Source: Kribbella sp. NBC_00382 (GTDB taxonomy: Bacteria; Actinomycetota; Actinomycetes; Propionibacteriales; Kribbellaceae). From it: 64,000 nucleotides of DNA. Shown one piece after another: positions 36,833-45,005 of the stretch. The stretch covers positions 5,270,001 to 5,334,000 of the forward strand of contig NZ_CP107954.1 of NCBI RefSeq assembly GCF_036067295.1, in the 5' to 3' direction. Below the pieces are notes generated by a model that did not search any database, had not been told where the DNA came from, and worked only from the letters and a program-made list of their open reading frames with translations. Each line of letters begins with the position of its first letter. Positions within the stretch are counted from its first letter, which is position 1. The translations under genes and the position numbers were made by a program.

Positions 36833-37504
36833 TCAATCTGCCGGATCGTTGCTGCCAACATTCTCTGGTTTGGAGCCTGCCCGCAGTTTGTCGTCTTCGA
36901 TGAGGCGCCGCAGCTGCGCCGGTATCTCCGGGCTGCCGGACAACGTGGCCAGCATCTGCCGGACGTTGGTCAGCTGCTCGTTGATGCTGTCGCGACGGTG
37001 GATCGCCGCCGCGAGCTCGCGCTCGGACTCGGCGCGGATCCGCTCGGACTTGTCCTTCGCGGCGGCCACAATCTCCACCGCCTGACGATTCGCGTCGGCC
37101 AGCTGCTGCTGGGCCAGGTGCTCCGCCTCGGAACGGGCGTGGTCGACCTCGCGCTGCAGCTCGGCCCTACGGTAGGTGACCGCCGCCAGATGCTGCTCGG
37201 CGCGTGCGGTCCGGGCGGCGAACTCCTGCTCGACCTTGCGGCGGCGCTCGGCCAGGGTGGTTTCGAGTTCGGCCGCGGCCTGGTCCGCCATGGCCCGTTC
37301 CTCTGGCTCGTCGTGCCGTGTTTCGACGGCGATGGCCGCCGAGTCAGTTTGGGAGGTGGTCAGGTTGGCAGCAGACCTCTTGTCCACGTCTTCAGCGGCG
37401 TCGAGCAGCTCCCGTGCTGCCTTCGTGGCTTTTTTCCACGTGCGTTTCTCGCCGGGGATGAGGAATGGGCCCCAGCCGACTGTTCGTCCCGACCTGCTAG
37501 CCAT
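36833..37504 (-). CDS. Coiled-coil protein
   Basis: 223 residues. A basic N-terminus (SGRTVGWGPFLIPGEKRTWKK, in parts) precedes a continuous coiled coil from ~70 to 190 (ELETTLAERRRKVEQEF, ELQREVDHARSEAEHLAQQQ, SERIRAESERELAAAI). It resembles DivIVA- or plasmid-partition-type coiled-coil proteins only in general form. It is 9 bp downstream of the small membrane-protein gene on the same strand, so the two may work together. Confidence 0.72.
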   Translation of the reverse strand: MASRSGRTVGWGPFLIPGEKRTWKKATKAARELLDAAEDVDKRSAANLTTSQTDSAAIAVETRHDEPEERAMADQAAAELETTLAERRRKVEQEFAARTARAEQHLAAVTYRRAELQREVDHARSEAEHLAQQQLADANRQAVEIVAAAKDKSERIRAESERELAAAIHRRDSINEQLTNVRQMLATLSGSPEIPAQLRRLIEDDKLRAGSKPENVGSNDPAD

Positions 37505-37513
37505 ACTTATAGT

Positions 37514-37978
37514 CTAGGCGGCACCGGCGGTGAACAGGGAGACTGCTGCTAAGACCCCGGCTGCCACGGACGCAGATACCTGTAAGGCGAGAGCGCCTCT
37601 GATGACGGGCAGCCAGCGCAGGTTGTAGTCAGCGGCTGAAATCACCTCGTGCCGCAGCTCAGCCATCAGTTTGGCATCGTTCCATCCTTGCAACTTTGCT
37701 TCTATGATGAGGGCCGCGTGGTCAGCCTCCTTTGTGCGGTCGAGCAGGAGGACGGCCAGCGCGAGGACGACGGCCGCCCCCAAGAACCAAGTGGCGACCC
37801 GATCGATTGTATTGGTGGGACTGACCTGAAGGGCCGTGCCGACGAGTGTTGCGGCGACGCCGGCCATGAAAGTCGCGATCAGTTTTGCGATATCAGCTCG
37901 CGCGCGTTGCCGAGCAGACAGACGATCAGCGTGATTCTCGAGCCACTCTGCTACCCCCATCGCAGTATTGTCACCCAC
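37514..37978 (-). CDS. Small membrane protein upstream of coiled-coil gene
   Basis: 154 residues (GTG 37978; ATG 37960 is an alternative). Hydrophobic helices lie at ~31-52 (IAKLIATFMAGVAATLVGTAL), ~62-81 (TWFLGAAVVLALAVLLL) and ~128-150. A charged region lies between them (EADHAALIIEAKLQGWNDAKL, in parts). AAGGAG precedes the GTG closely. It is the last gene before the right end of the element. The layout resembles membrane effectors of small defence systems, but no sensor is evident. Confidence 0.68.
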   Translation of the reverse strand: MGDNTAMGVAEWLENHADRLSARQRARADIAKLIATFMAGVAATLVGTALQVSPTNTIDRVATWFLGAAVVLALAVLLLDRTKEADHAALIIEAKLQGWNDAKLMAELRHEVISAADYNLRWLPVIRGALALQVSASVAAGVLAAVSLFTAGAA

Positions 37979-38241
37979 TCCTTGTGCTGTTGCTCGCTGT
38001 CGGCTGGTTCGGTGCGTACCGCTTAATGCTTGGCGAGCCGTTGGCGAGTCTCGTCGATCCTGCGCACCCTAGTCGCTGGCCGGCGAACCTTCCATGCATC
38101 GACCGCGCCTGTGATATGTAAGGCACTATCCCAGAATTGAACCTTACATAAGAGTTGCTATCGGCTTGCCCGGCAGCCCTCGGCGAGGGGACCAGGGATA
38201 TGTCGCTAGTCCCGCCCGCACGCCCCGCGGCCAACAGGCGG

Positions 38242-38263
38242 CGTGACATGGTTCGTGACATGA
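38242..38263 (+). promoter_or_regulatory. attR-side arm-type direct repeat
   Basis: CGTGACATG at 38242-38250 and CGTGACATGA at 38254-38263, in the same orientation and 12-bp phase as at the left end. Extended to 38275 it matches the inverted copy at 6788-6822 in 33 of 35 positions. Candidate integrase/excisionase binding site, 94 bp from the core. Confidence 0.72.
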
Positions 38264-38357
38264 ACTCGCGTCAACTGGAGGTGATCAAGGCGTCTAGCGG
38301 GGTACGTTCTGCACCTGCTGGAGGCTGAAGGTGGCCAGTGTTGGTGATGGCATGGCT

Positions 38358-38401
38358 CTCATAATCCCTGGGTCGTGGGTTCGAGTCCCACCCGCCCCAC
38401 A
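38358..38401 (+). repeat. attR core (44 bp)
   Basis: Exact copy of 1231-1274. It is only the 3' part of a tRNA (anticodon loop, T arm, acceptor strand), so it is not a second tRNA gene. It marks the right boundary of the element. Confidence 0.95.
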
Positions 38402-39290
38402 AGCACCACCCACCCGAAGAACCCCCACGCGCCCTCCGCCGCAGGCTCCTACGTCGCCCGCCGCTCCGCCCGCTCCCACCCACCCTTGTTTGCCGCTCCT
38501 CTGTCGCGGTGACCACTCGAGTTCTCCCCGGGTCGCCCGCCTCACCCACTCCGACTTGCCGCTTCCCGTGTCGCGGTGAGTACCCGGCTGCGCCTCGTCC
38601 CTGCCGATCTATCGCAGACGACCCTGAGGCACGGCTACGGCACGCTAAAGCGATCGCGCCCCGGATGGCGCCGGAGCAGCCCTGGACGCGTTTGCACAGC
38701 AGGTCGACGAGAAGCGTGTTTCACCGGGCCGACGACGCAGGCGAGGGACTCGTTGGATGCGGTCTTGGCGGTGCCGGCGCCCAGCCGACGCGGCCAAGGC
38801 TGATCATGTGGCTCTACTGCCAGCCAGCCCGGAGGCACCGAGCGCGTCGAAGGCCACCCGTGGGTGCCCGTTAGTGATCTCGCCACATGTTGAACTGCTC
38901 GGAACAGCTCTAGGGGATCTCGTCGATGGTGCTGCAGACCTGGACTCTGATTCGGTCGATGCCATCGGGAAGGCTGGAATCGCCCATCAAGAAGTGCAAG
39001 TCCAGGTTGCTCCAGACAACCCCCACGGGAGGAGTTGAGGACAAGCCCCGAGATCTTTTGCTGGACGCTCCACGTGTCGTGGTCCCAGTGAGTCGTGGCA
39101 TTCGCCGGCAGTTGACCGACAGCCGTCAGACTGATTGCTGCGGCCGATAGTGCAATACCGGGGTCCGCTTGAGCCAGGCGAGGTGCTGGACTCGAGCACG
39201 GTCAGCGGTCAGCTTCCAAACGGCCGACAGGCGTTATGCCAGTGGCAGAAGCCCTGTCGGATCGTCGACGTGAGGAGGCATTCTGAGACG
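38402..39290. pseudogene. Non-coding interval with probable integrase remnant (38612-38720)
   Basis: At 38620-38645 one frame reads TTLRHGYGTL. Shifting by one base gives SDRAPDGAGAALDAFAQQVDEK, together resembling the Tyr-containing C-terminus of an actinobacterial tyrosine recombinase. No intact frame surrounds it. The rest, up to the methyltransferase start, shows only short unconvincing frames; one on the minus strand (38910-39101) looks like a decayed fragment. Confidence 0.4.
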
Positions 39291-40082
39291 ATGGATCTGG
39301 GGTTTGGCGGCGAGGTTGCTGATCTGTATCACCGATACCGCCGCGGTTATCCGTCAGGGTTGATCGGCGCGTGCGTCGATGGGTTCTCGTTGACGGGCGA
39401 CGATCTCGTGATCGATCTCGGTTGTGGCACGGGGCAACTGGCGACACCGATCGCCCCGCATGTTCGGGCCGTGATAGGGGTCGATCCCGAACCAGACATG
39501 CTGGTCCACGCCCGCTCAGCCGCCCAGGACCAGGGCGTCACGAGTGTGGCGTGGATGGTCGGCAGCGACTCTGACCTTCCACTGCTGCGATCACTGTTGG
39601 CTGATCAGTCGGTTGGTGCTGTGACGATCGGACAAGCACTGCACTGGATGGACCATGAGGCGCTGTTTGCCGCGGTCGGTCCGCTCCTGCGTCCTGGAGG
39701 TGGTGTCATGGTCGTGGCCAACGGGATCCCGCTGTGGCTGCAGGACTCGGACTGGTCACGGGCGTTACGCGAATGGCTGTCCGACTGGTTGGGCGGGCGT
39801 CCAACCGACAGCTGCGGCACCGACAACGCAACGCAACAGCGCTATCGCCAGAGCCTGACGGCCAATGGCTTCGAGGTCAGCAAGGTCGAGCTCGACTATT
39901 CCGACGAGCTCGACTTCGATCATCTACTCGGCGGGGTCTACAGCGCGCTACCGGTCGACCGCCTTCCTTCGCCCAAGGAGCGTCCACAGATCGCAGCGGA
40001 GCTCCGGGAAGTGCTTCATCCCTATCGGCCGTACATCGAGCAGGTCCCGGTGCGAGCCCTCCTCGGCACGAAGGTCGCGTGA
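39291..40082 (+). CDS. Class I SAM-dependent methyltransferase
   Basis: 263 residues. The SAM-binding motif I is LVIDLGCGTGQLATPIA (~42-58), followed by an acidic motif II VIGVDPEPDML and VGAVTIGQALHWMDHEALF, the WMD pattern of small-molecule or ubiquinone-type methyltransferases. The substrate is unknown. The start at ATG 39291 has a GAGGAGG 12 nt upstream; longer in-frame readings begin in compositionally odd sequence. It lies between the two mobile elements as chromosomal DNA. Confidence 0.88.
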   Translation: MDLGFGGEVADLYHRYRRGYPSGLIGACVDGFSLTGDDLVIDLGCGTGQLATPIAPHVRAVIGVDPEPDMLVHARSAAQDQGVTSVAWMVGSDSDLPLLRSLLADQSVGAVTIGQALHWMDHEALFAAVGPLLRPGGGVMVVANGIPLWLQDSDWSRALREWLSDWLGGRPTDSCGTDNATQQRYRQSLTANGFEVSKVELDYSDELDFDHLLGGVYSALPVDRLPSPKERPQIAAELREVLHPYRPYIEQVPVRALLGTKVA

Positions 40083-40331
40083 GCAACCAACCAGCCATCT
40101 CCTCCCATGGGTATTTTGTCGGCTCCGCCAACTGGACATCTCCGCGGCAGGTGCCCGGTGATTGATCCCTGTCCCGGCACACGTAACAAGCTGCATCGGA
40201 TGATCGATGATTCATCAGCTGCGCCCATCCGGCGCCTTCGCAGCAGGGGAGCCCTGTCGCGGTTGATTCATCTGATGCGATGCGAAGTCAACTAGCGGAC
40301 ATAGCGACTGTTATCGGTGGTGGACTCACGG
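40083..40331. other. Gene-free stretch before the Tn554-like element
   Basis: I see no supported gene or clear hairpin. Together with the left terminal repeat this makes about 420 bp without a gene. Confidence 0.4.
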
Positions 40332-40512
40332 GAGTTGCATCTAATGCAAGAACTCCCGCTCCTGGGCGATTCGGGCATCTGCGCAGGTCAGAGCGCAGTT
40401 GCTGTTGAGGTCGGCTGCCAGTTGGTGTGTCGTTCCATCCCGCGAGTGCGCTGGTCGGCATAGGGTTCGTGCGTTTAATGCAGGTTTCCACGCTGGGAGT
40501 GGCTGGTGGATG
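40332..40512 (+). repeat. Left terminal repeat of Tn554-like element
   Basis: Begins with GGAGTTGCATCTAATGCAAG, an interrupted palindrome TTGCAT-CTA-ATGCAA. It shares blocks GGGCGATT, GCGCAGGTC and TTGCTGT with the right copy. A degenerate second palindrome, TGCGTTTAATGCA, lies near 40470. The distance from GGAGT to TTCGTGC is 134 bp, as in the right copy. Confidence 0.7.
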
Positions 40513-41626
40513 GTGTTCCGGGCTTCGTGCCGCGGGTTCTGCGGGATCCTGATGTCAGCCTGTTCCGGGCCGACGACCGGGTGTTCGAGGCGATGGTTGA
40601 CGGCTGGCGCAGCCAGATGCTCGCCCGCGGCCTGGCGGTCGACACGATCAAGGCCCGTACCGGGGTCGTCGGGCGGTTCCAGGCTTTCACCGGCGACTAT
40701 CCGTGGACTGGCGTCCGGTGGACATCGAAGACTTCCTCGCTGAGCTCCGCTCCCGAAGCCGGCCGATCGGGCTGACCACGCTGCGCTCCTACAGCAACGC
40801 CGTATCGATGTTCTGCGCCTACCTGACCCATCCCGGCTACGGGTGGGGCGACCTGTGCGAGCGTACCTTCGGCAACGTCCCGACCCAGATCTGCTTCGAC
40901 TGGAACACCCCACGCCACACCACCGACGACGCCGTACCGCCAGCACGGCGATCGTTCACGCAAGCCGAACTGCAGCACCTGTTCGACCACATCGACGACG
41001 TCGTCGACCGCGAGTACGCCGCCGGGTCGAAGCGGTGGTTGCCGGCGATGCGGGACTCGATCGCCTTCAAGACCTGCTATGCCTACGGCCTGCGCCGCCG
41101 CGAGCTGACGATGCTCGACCTCAACGACTTCGGCCCGAACCCACACTTGCCCGACTACGGGCCGTTCGGCGCGACAACGGTGCGCTGGGCCAAAGGCACC
41201 ACCGCCTCCGGACCCCGACGCCGTACGGTGCTGACCGTTCCCGAGTTCGCCTGGGTCGTCCCACTCCTGGAGTACTGGGTCAGTCCCGAGGGGCGTGGCC
41301 GGTTCCAGACCGCCGAGCGCTCGAGCGCACTCTGGCCCAGTGAGCGGTCCCACCGGGTTCATCTCGGCAGCCTCGGTGACTCCTTCGCCGGGTTCCGGCG
41401 AGCCGCCGGGCTGCCTGAAGAGCTCGGACTTCTTTGCCTGCGGCACTCCTACGTGACCCACCTGATCGAGGCCGGCTACGACCCCGCGTTCGTCCAGACC
41501 CAGGTCGGTCACGCCTACGCCTCGACCACCGGCCTCTACACGTCGGTCTCGGCCGACTTCAAACAGCGCACCGTCCGGCAGATGATCGCCCGCCGGCTCG
41601 GACAACCCGAAGGACACCGCGCATGA
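40506..41626 (+). pseudogene. Frameshifted tyrosine recombinase (TnpA-like)
   Basis: Starts at GTG 40506 and reads DDRVFEAMVDGWRSQMLARGLAVDTIK up to YPW at ~40703. It continues in another frame as DWRPVDIEDFLAEL; restoring one G in GTGG/ACTGG at ~40704 joins them. The catalytic part is intact: first Arg in YGLRRRELTMLD, LLCLRHSYVTHLIEAG, VGHAYASTTGLYTS with the Tyr. The restored length of ~373 residues fits TnpA-type recombinases. The stop overlaps the next gene (ATGA). Confidence 0.82.
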
Positions 41627-41973
41627 CTGAACAGCGCAGGATCGGCTTCAAGTGGCACCTGCGTCACCTGATGGCCCAACGCAACCTCTGGAAGAGCACC
41701 GAGTTGCACGCCCTGCTCAAGTCCCGCGGCATCAACCTGTCCGAGAGCCAGGTCTACCGCCTCGTCACCGGCACCCCCGAGCGCATCCCCGCGCGCACCT
41801 TCGCCGCTCTGTGCGACATCCTCGACTGCGCCCCCGGCGACCTGTTCGAGCCCTTCGTAGAGATGCGAGCTGCGGCCACCGCCGACGCCCCGCGGCGCAG
41901 CGAAGACCTCGGTGTCCGGCCGGGCGACCCGATCGCACGCCGCGTCCGGATCGTGCCGAGCGACGATGACTAG
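41623..41973 (+). CDS. XRE-type HTH protein of the transposon
   Basis: 116 residues, Cro/C1-like HTH (WKSTELHALLKSRGINLSES, QVYRLVTGTPERIPARTF, AALCDILDCAPGDLFEP). It is encoded between the two recombinase genes with ATGA overlaps on both sides. It occupies the place of the small TnpC protein of Tn554 and probably controls or orients recombination. Confidence 0.82.
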   Translation: MTEQRRIGFKWHLRHLMAQRNLWKSTELHALLKSRGINLSESQVYRLVTGTPERIPARTFAALCDILDCAPGDLFEPFVEMRAAATADAPRRSEDLGVRPGDPIARRVRIVPSDDD

Positions 41974-43422
41974 ACCCCGCACCCCGAGCAATCCGCAGCG
42001 CTGGCCCAACCCCTGCGCTCGCTGCGCCGAGCACCACGAACTCGTGGCGAACTGGCCCGATGGCCAGATCTGCCGCTACTGCTACCAGAAGGCCAAACGG
42101 ACTACAGGCACCTGCGGCTGCGGCCACACCGGCATCCTGCCCGGCCTCGTCGATGGCGCGCTGGCGTGCCGGGCCTGCTCGAGGCTGCAGCACCTCAACC
42201 TCGACTGCCGAGTCTGCGGAGAAGAGGGCGAGCTGAGGTCCAAGGGCAGGTGCTGGCGCTGCGACCTGGCCCACCTCGTCGACGATCTGCTGACCAACCC
42301 CGCCACCGGGGCAATCTCCGAGCAACTGAAGCCGTTGGCCAGAGCCCTCAAGGCAATGGGACGGCCAAACAGCGGCATTACTTGGATCCGGCAGCCCCAC
42401 GTGAAGCAGACCTTGCGCGCGATCGCGGCCGCCGACAAGCTGACGCACGAACTTCTCGATCAAGTGTCCGCCCCGGAGCAGTCGAAGACCTATATCCGGG
42501 GGCTGCTCGTGGAGTACGGCGCGCTGCCACAGCGCGACGAGTTACTCAGCCGCTTCGGCACCTGGTCGACCGAAGCGATCGAACACGCAACTGACCCAGC
42601 CCACCGCGACGTCATCCGCCGCTACGTCACCTGGCACCACGAACGCCGGTTCCGCAGCTCGCCGGCCGCCGTCACCCACGGAGCCTTCCTGCGGGCCAAG
42701 CAGCAGGTGACCGTCGCGATCACCTGCTGAACTGGCTCACCGAGCACAACGGCACTCTCGTCGAGCTCACTCAGACCCAGCTCGATCGGTGGCGCGCCGG
42801 CGGCAACACCACTCGGGAACTGGCCAATCCGTTCCTGCACTGGGCGATCAAGGCACAGCTGACCACGTCCACGCTGATCCTGCATCCACGGCCGGACCGC
42901 GTCGCGCCGCGCATGCCGGCGCTCGAGCAGGAGCAGCTAGTCACCGAGGTCAGCTCCGGGACTAAACTCACCACCCGCGACCGAGCCGCCGCGATCCTCG
43001 TCGTCGTGTTCGCCCAGCAGATCGAGGACGTCGTCGCGCTGACCTGGGACCACGTCGACATCAAGCCCACCAAGGTCGCCATCACGCTAGGCAAGACCGT
43101 CATCGACATCCCGCCACCCCTCGACAAACCCTTTCGTGACCTCGCCGCCACCGCGCCCAGCAACACCGCCGCCCAGCCGAACAGCAACTGGGTCTTCCCC
43201 GGCTACCGCCCCGGCGGCCACATCAATGCCGCCTCGCTCAGAGAACGGCTCCAGCGGCTGTTCAGCCCGCGCGCGGCCCGCCTGGGAACCCTTCACGAGC
43301 TGACCAAGCTCGCCCCCATCGCGATTATCGCCGACGCGCTCGGCTACACCACCCAGACCATCGAACGCCATGCCCGCGACGCAGCCTCCACCTATTCCCA
43401 GTACGTCGCCACCCGGCAGTGA
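41966..43422 (+). pseudogene. Frameshifted zinc-ribbon tyrosine recombinase (TnpB-like)
   Basis: The N-terminal ~110 residues hold several CxxC knuckles (CARC, CRYC, CGCG, CRAC, CRVC, CWRC). A helical core-binding region follows, interrupted at 42721-42722. Inserting one base there turns the ITC-stop into IDLLNWLTEHNGTLVEL and restores a C-terminal recombinase-like domain (FAQQIEDVVALTW, GTLHELTKLAPIAIIADALGYTTQTIERH, YSQYVATRQ). The Arg of the usual HxLR box is replaced, so this partner may be catalytically reduced. Confidence 0.75.
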
Positions 43423-43574
43423 ACCCCCGTGACTCCAGCCTCTGGCGGTACCAGCTCGCTGTGGGTTCAGCACCCCACCAGCAGACGGGCGCTAGAAGGA
43501 GGACCTGTGACCGGGACAGCTTCCTTCAGCACTGGGTGAGCAATGGACTCAACTGGCATGCCGAGGCGGCGACG

Positions 43575-44153
43575 CTAGTCGAGTGCGTGCAACACGAGCA
43601 TCATGGCGCGCTCGCCGCCTGTCGGGTGGACGTACGCCGCGTGAGCGGCGGCAACGATCGCCGCTAGGTCGCGGTCATCGAGGTCGTGACGGACGGTCCC
43701 CGCATCGCGGGCGCGGGACAGGAGCAGGCCCATCGCGCGGTCGAGCTCGGCGACCGGCCCAGACACCGCGGCCTCGACACCGCTCGCATCAACCTGCAGC
43801 CGTGCGGCGAGTTCGTGGGCCGCCGCTCCGTCGGTGACCAGCTGCACCAAGAAGTTCCGCAGTGCTACGCCTGCATCGTCGGCCGAAACATACGAATTCG
43901 CCGCGACCACAAGGTCTTCAACCGCTGCGGCGAGGACCGCGTCGACGAGCTCGGCTTTGGTCCTGAAGTGCCGGTGAACCGTCCCCGCGCCGACGCCAGC
44001 CCGCCGAGCGATCTCGTCAAGGGAAGCAGCGAAACCCTCCGTCTCGAACGCCTCACGAGCCGCAGCCATCACCTTGGCGCGATTGGCGACAGCATCAGCC
44101 CGTTTGGGCTCACTTGAAGCGGGGCGCTCGCCCCGTTTAGAGTTAGTCATCAT
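43575..44153 (-). CDS. TetR-family regulator
   Basis: 192 residues. The HTH is AREAFETEGFAASLDEIARRAGVGAGTVHRHFRTKAELVDAV (in parts, ~32-75), followed by an all-helical ligand domain. Divergent from the NTF2-like gene with only 38 bp between, so it likely represses both. It lies inside the Tn554-like element as cargo. Confidence 0.9.
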   Translation of the reverse strand: MMTNSKRGERPASSEPKRADAVANRAKVMAAAREAFETEGFAASLDEIARRAGVGAGTVHRHFRTKAELVDAVLAAAVEDLVVAANSYVSADDAGVALRNFLVQLVTDGAAAHELAARLQVDASGVEAAVSGPVAELDRAMGLLLSRARDAGTVRHDLDDRDLAAIVAAAHAAYVHPTGGERAMMLVLHALD

Positions 44154-44191
44154 CCCTATCCTTCCTCATCACTCATCTCCCAGGAGCCCCG

Positions 44192-44590
44192 ATGCCACTG
44201 ACCACCGCAGACCGGTTAGCCATTCACGAACTGGTTTCACTGCACGGGCATCTCGCTGATGACCGGCGATCCGACGACCTCGGGCTACTGCTGACGCCGG
44301 ATGCGTCTTATGACGTGACTGCCTATGGTCTGGGAATTGTCCGGGGGCTGGATGCGCTCATCGAGCTGTTCAGTTCGGCGCCCGGAGACCAGCCCGTCGG
44401 GCACCACGTGACCAACGTGGTAGTCACGGCCGACCCTGATCTCGACAGCCGAGCCCGAGTGCGTTCAAAGGGGCTCTCGGTGATGGCGGACGGACGAGCG
44501 GGCAGCGTTGTGTACGAGGACGAGGTGGTGCGGACAACGAACGGGTGGCGAGTCAGCGCCCGCGTGGTCGTGCCGTCGCGGCGTGCCTGA
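44192..44590 (+). CDS. SnoaL/NTF2-like protein
   Basis: 132 residues with the NTF2 pattern: ADRLAIHELVSLHGHLADDR, LLTPDASYDVTAYG, IVRGLDALIELFSSAP, HHVTNVVVTAD, VRTTNGWRVSARVV. Such proteins are small-molecule isomerases, cyclases or dehydratase-like enzymes with a cone-shaped pocket. Probably controlled by the divergent TetR gene. Substrate unknown. Confidence 0.87.
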   Translation: MPLTTADRLAIHELVSLHGHLADDRRSDDLGLLLTPDASYDVTAYGLGIVRGLDALIELFSSAPGDQPVGHHVTNVVVTADPDLDSRARVRSKGLSVMADGRAGSVVYEDEVVRTTNGWRVSARVVVPSRRA

Positions 44591-44743
44591 CCCGTCACCC
44601 CAATGGCCGGCCAGGACAGCGGTGACCCCTCTCCGGAGATCCGGCGCCGCGCTGCTGATCGTGCCGCGATGGGCCAGTCGAGGCGTCGCGCGGCGAACGG
44701 AACTCCCGCTACTCCAACATCCGGCGGCACCAGTTATCCAACC
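44591..44743. other. Non-coding stretch before right terminal repeat
   Basis: GCTACTCC (44708-44715) and GGAGTAGC (44744-44751) form an inverted repeat reaching into the right terminal repeat. No coding frame is supported. Confidence 0.45.
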
Positions 44744-44925
44744 GGAGTAGCAGCGGATGCGAGAGCTCCGGGCTGAGGGCGATTGAGTTGTTCGCGCAGG
44801 TCGCGCGGCGATTGCTGTGGCGTTCCCTTCTGTCCGTTGGGCGTGCTGTGGTGATCGTTGCTGCAGGCACCTGAGGTTTCGTGCATTAGATGCATGATTC
44901 CGCGTCCTGGCGGGTGGCTGAATGG
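44744..44925 (+). repeat. Right terminal repeat of Tn554-like element
   Basis: Diverged direct copy of 40332-40512. The first motif is degenerate (AGCAGCGGATGCG) but the second is perfect: TGCAT-TAG-ATGCA at 44883-44895, the exact reverse complement of the left element's TGCATCTAATGCA. Shared blocks GGGCGATT, GCGCAGGTC and TTGCTGT lie in the same order. Confidence 0.7.
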
Positions 44926-44972
44926 ACGTTGTGCCTGCCAGTGAAGTGCTGGCTGAGTAGGCCGTTGACGGG

Positions 44973-44998
44973 AGACCGGGCTGCAGAGGGCCCGGTCT
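44973..44998 (-). terminator. Terminator of the TolB-like gene
   Basis: AGACCGGGC (44973-44981) pairs with GCCCGGTCT (44990-44998) around 8 nt, 7 nt past the stop codon of the minus-strand gene. Confidence 0.75.
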
Positions 44999-45005
44999 GC
45001 GGTTG

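Larger units (their letters stand above)
40332..44930. mobile_element. Tn554-like tyrosine-recombinase transposon, disrupted
   Basis: Three overlapping genes (recombinase ~373 aa, HTH protein 116 aa, zinc-ribbon recombinase ~485 aa) recall the TnpA-TnpC-TnpB set of Tn554, plus a TetR/NTF2-like pair as cargo. It is flanked by two diverged ~180-bp direct repeats in which two palindromic motifs lie exactly 134 bp apart. Both recombinase genes have a one-base deletion, so it is probably immobile unless these are sequencing errors. Confidence 0.68.

Noticed and set aside
36318..36836. 172-codon minus-strand frame
   Set aside because: Overlaps the end of the Schlafen-like gene, no ribosome site, no recognisable domain.
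38358..38401. Second tRNA gene with CAT anticodon
   Set aside because: Only the anticodon loop onward is present; the D arm and 5' acceptor strand are missing. It is the attR copy.
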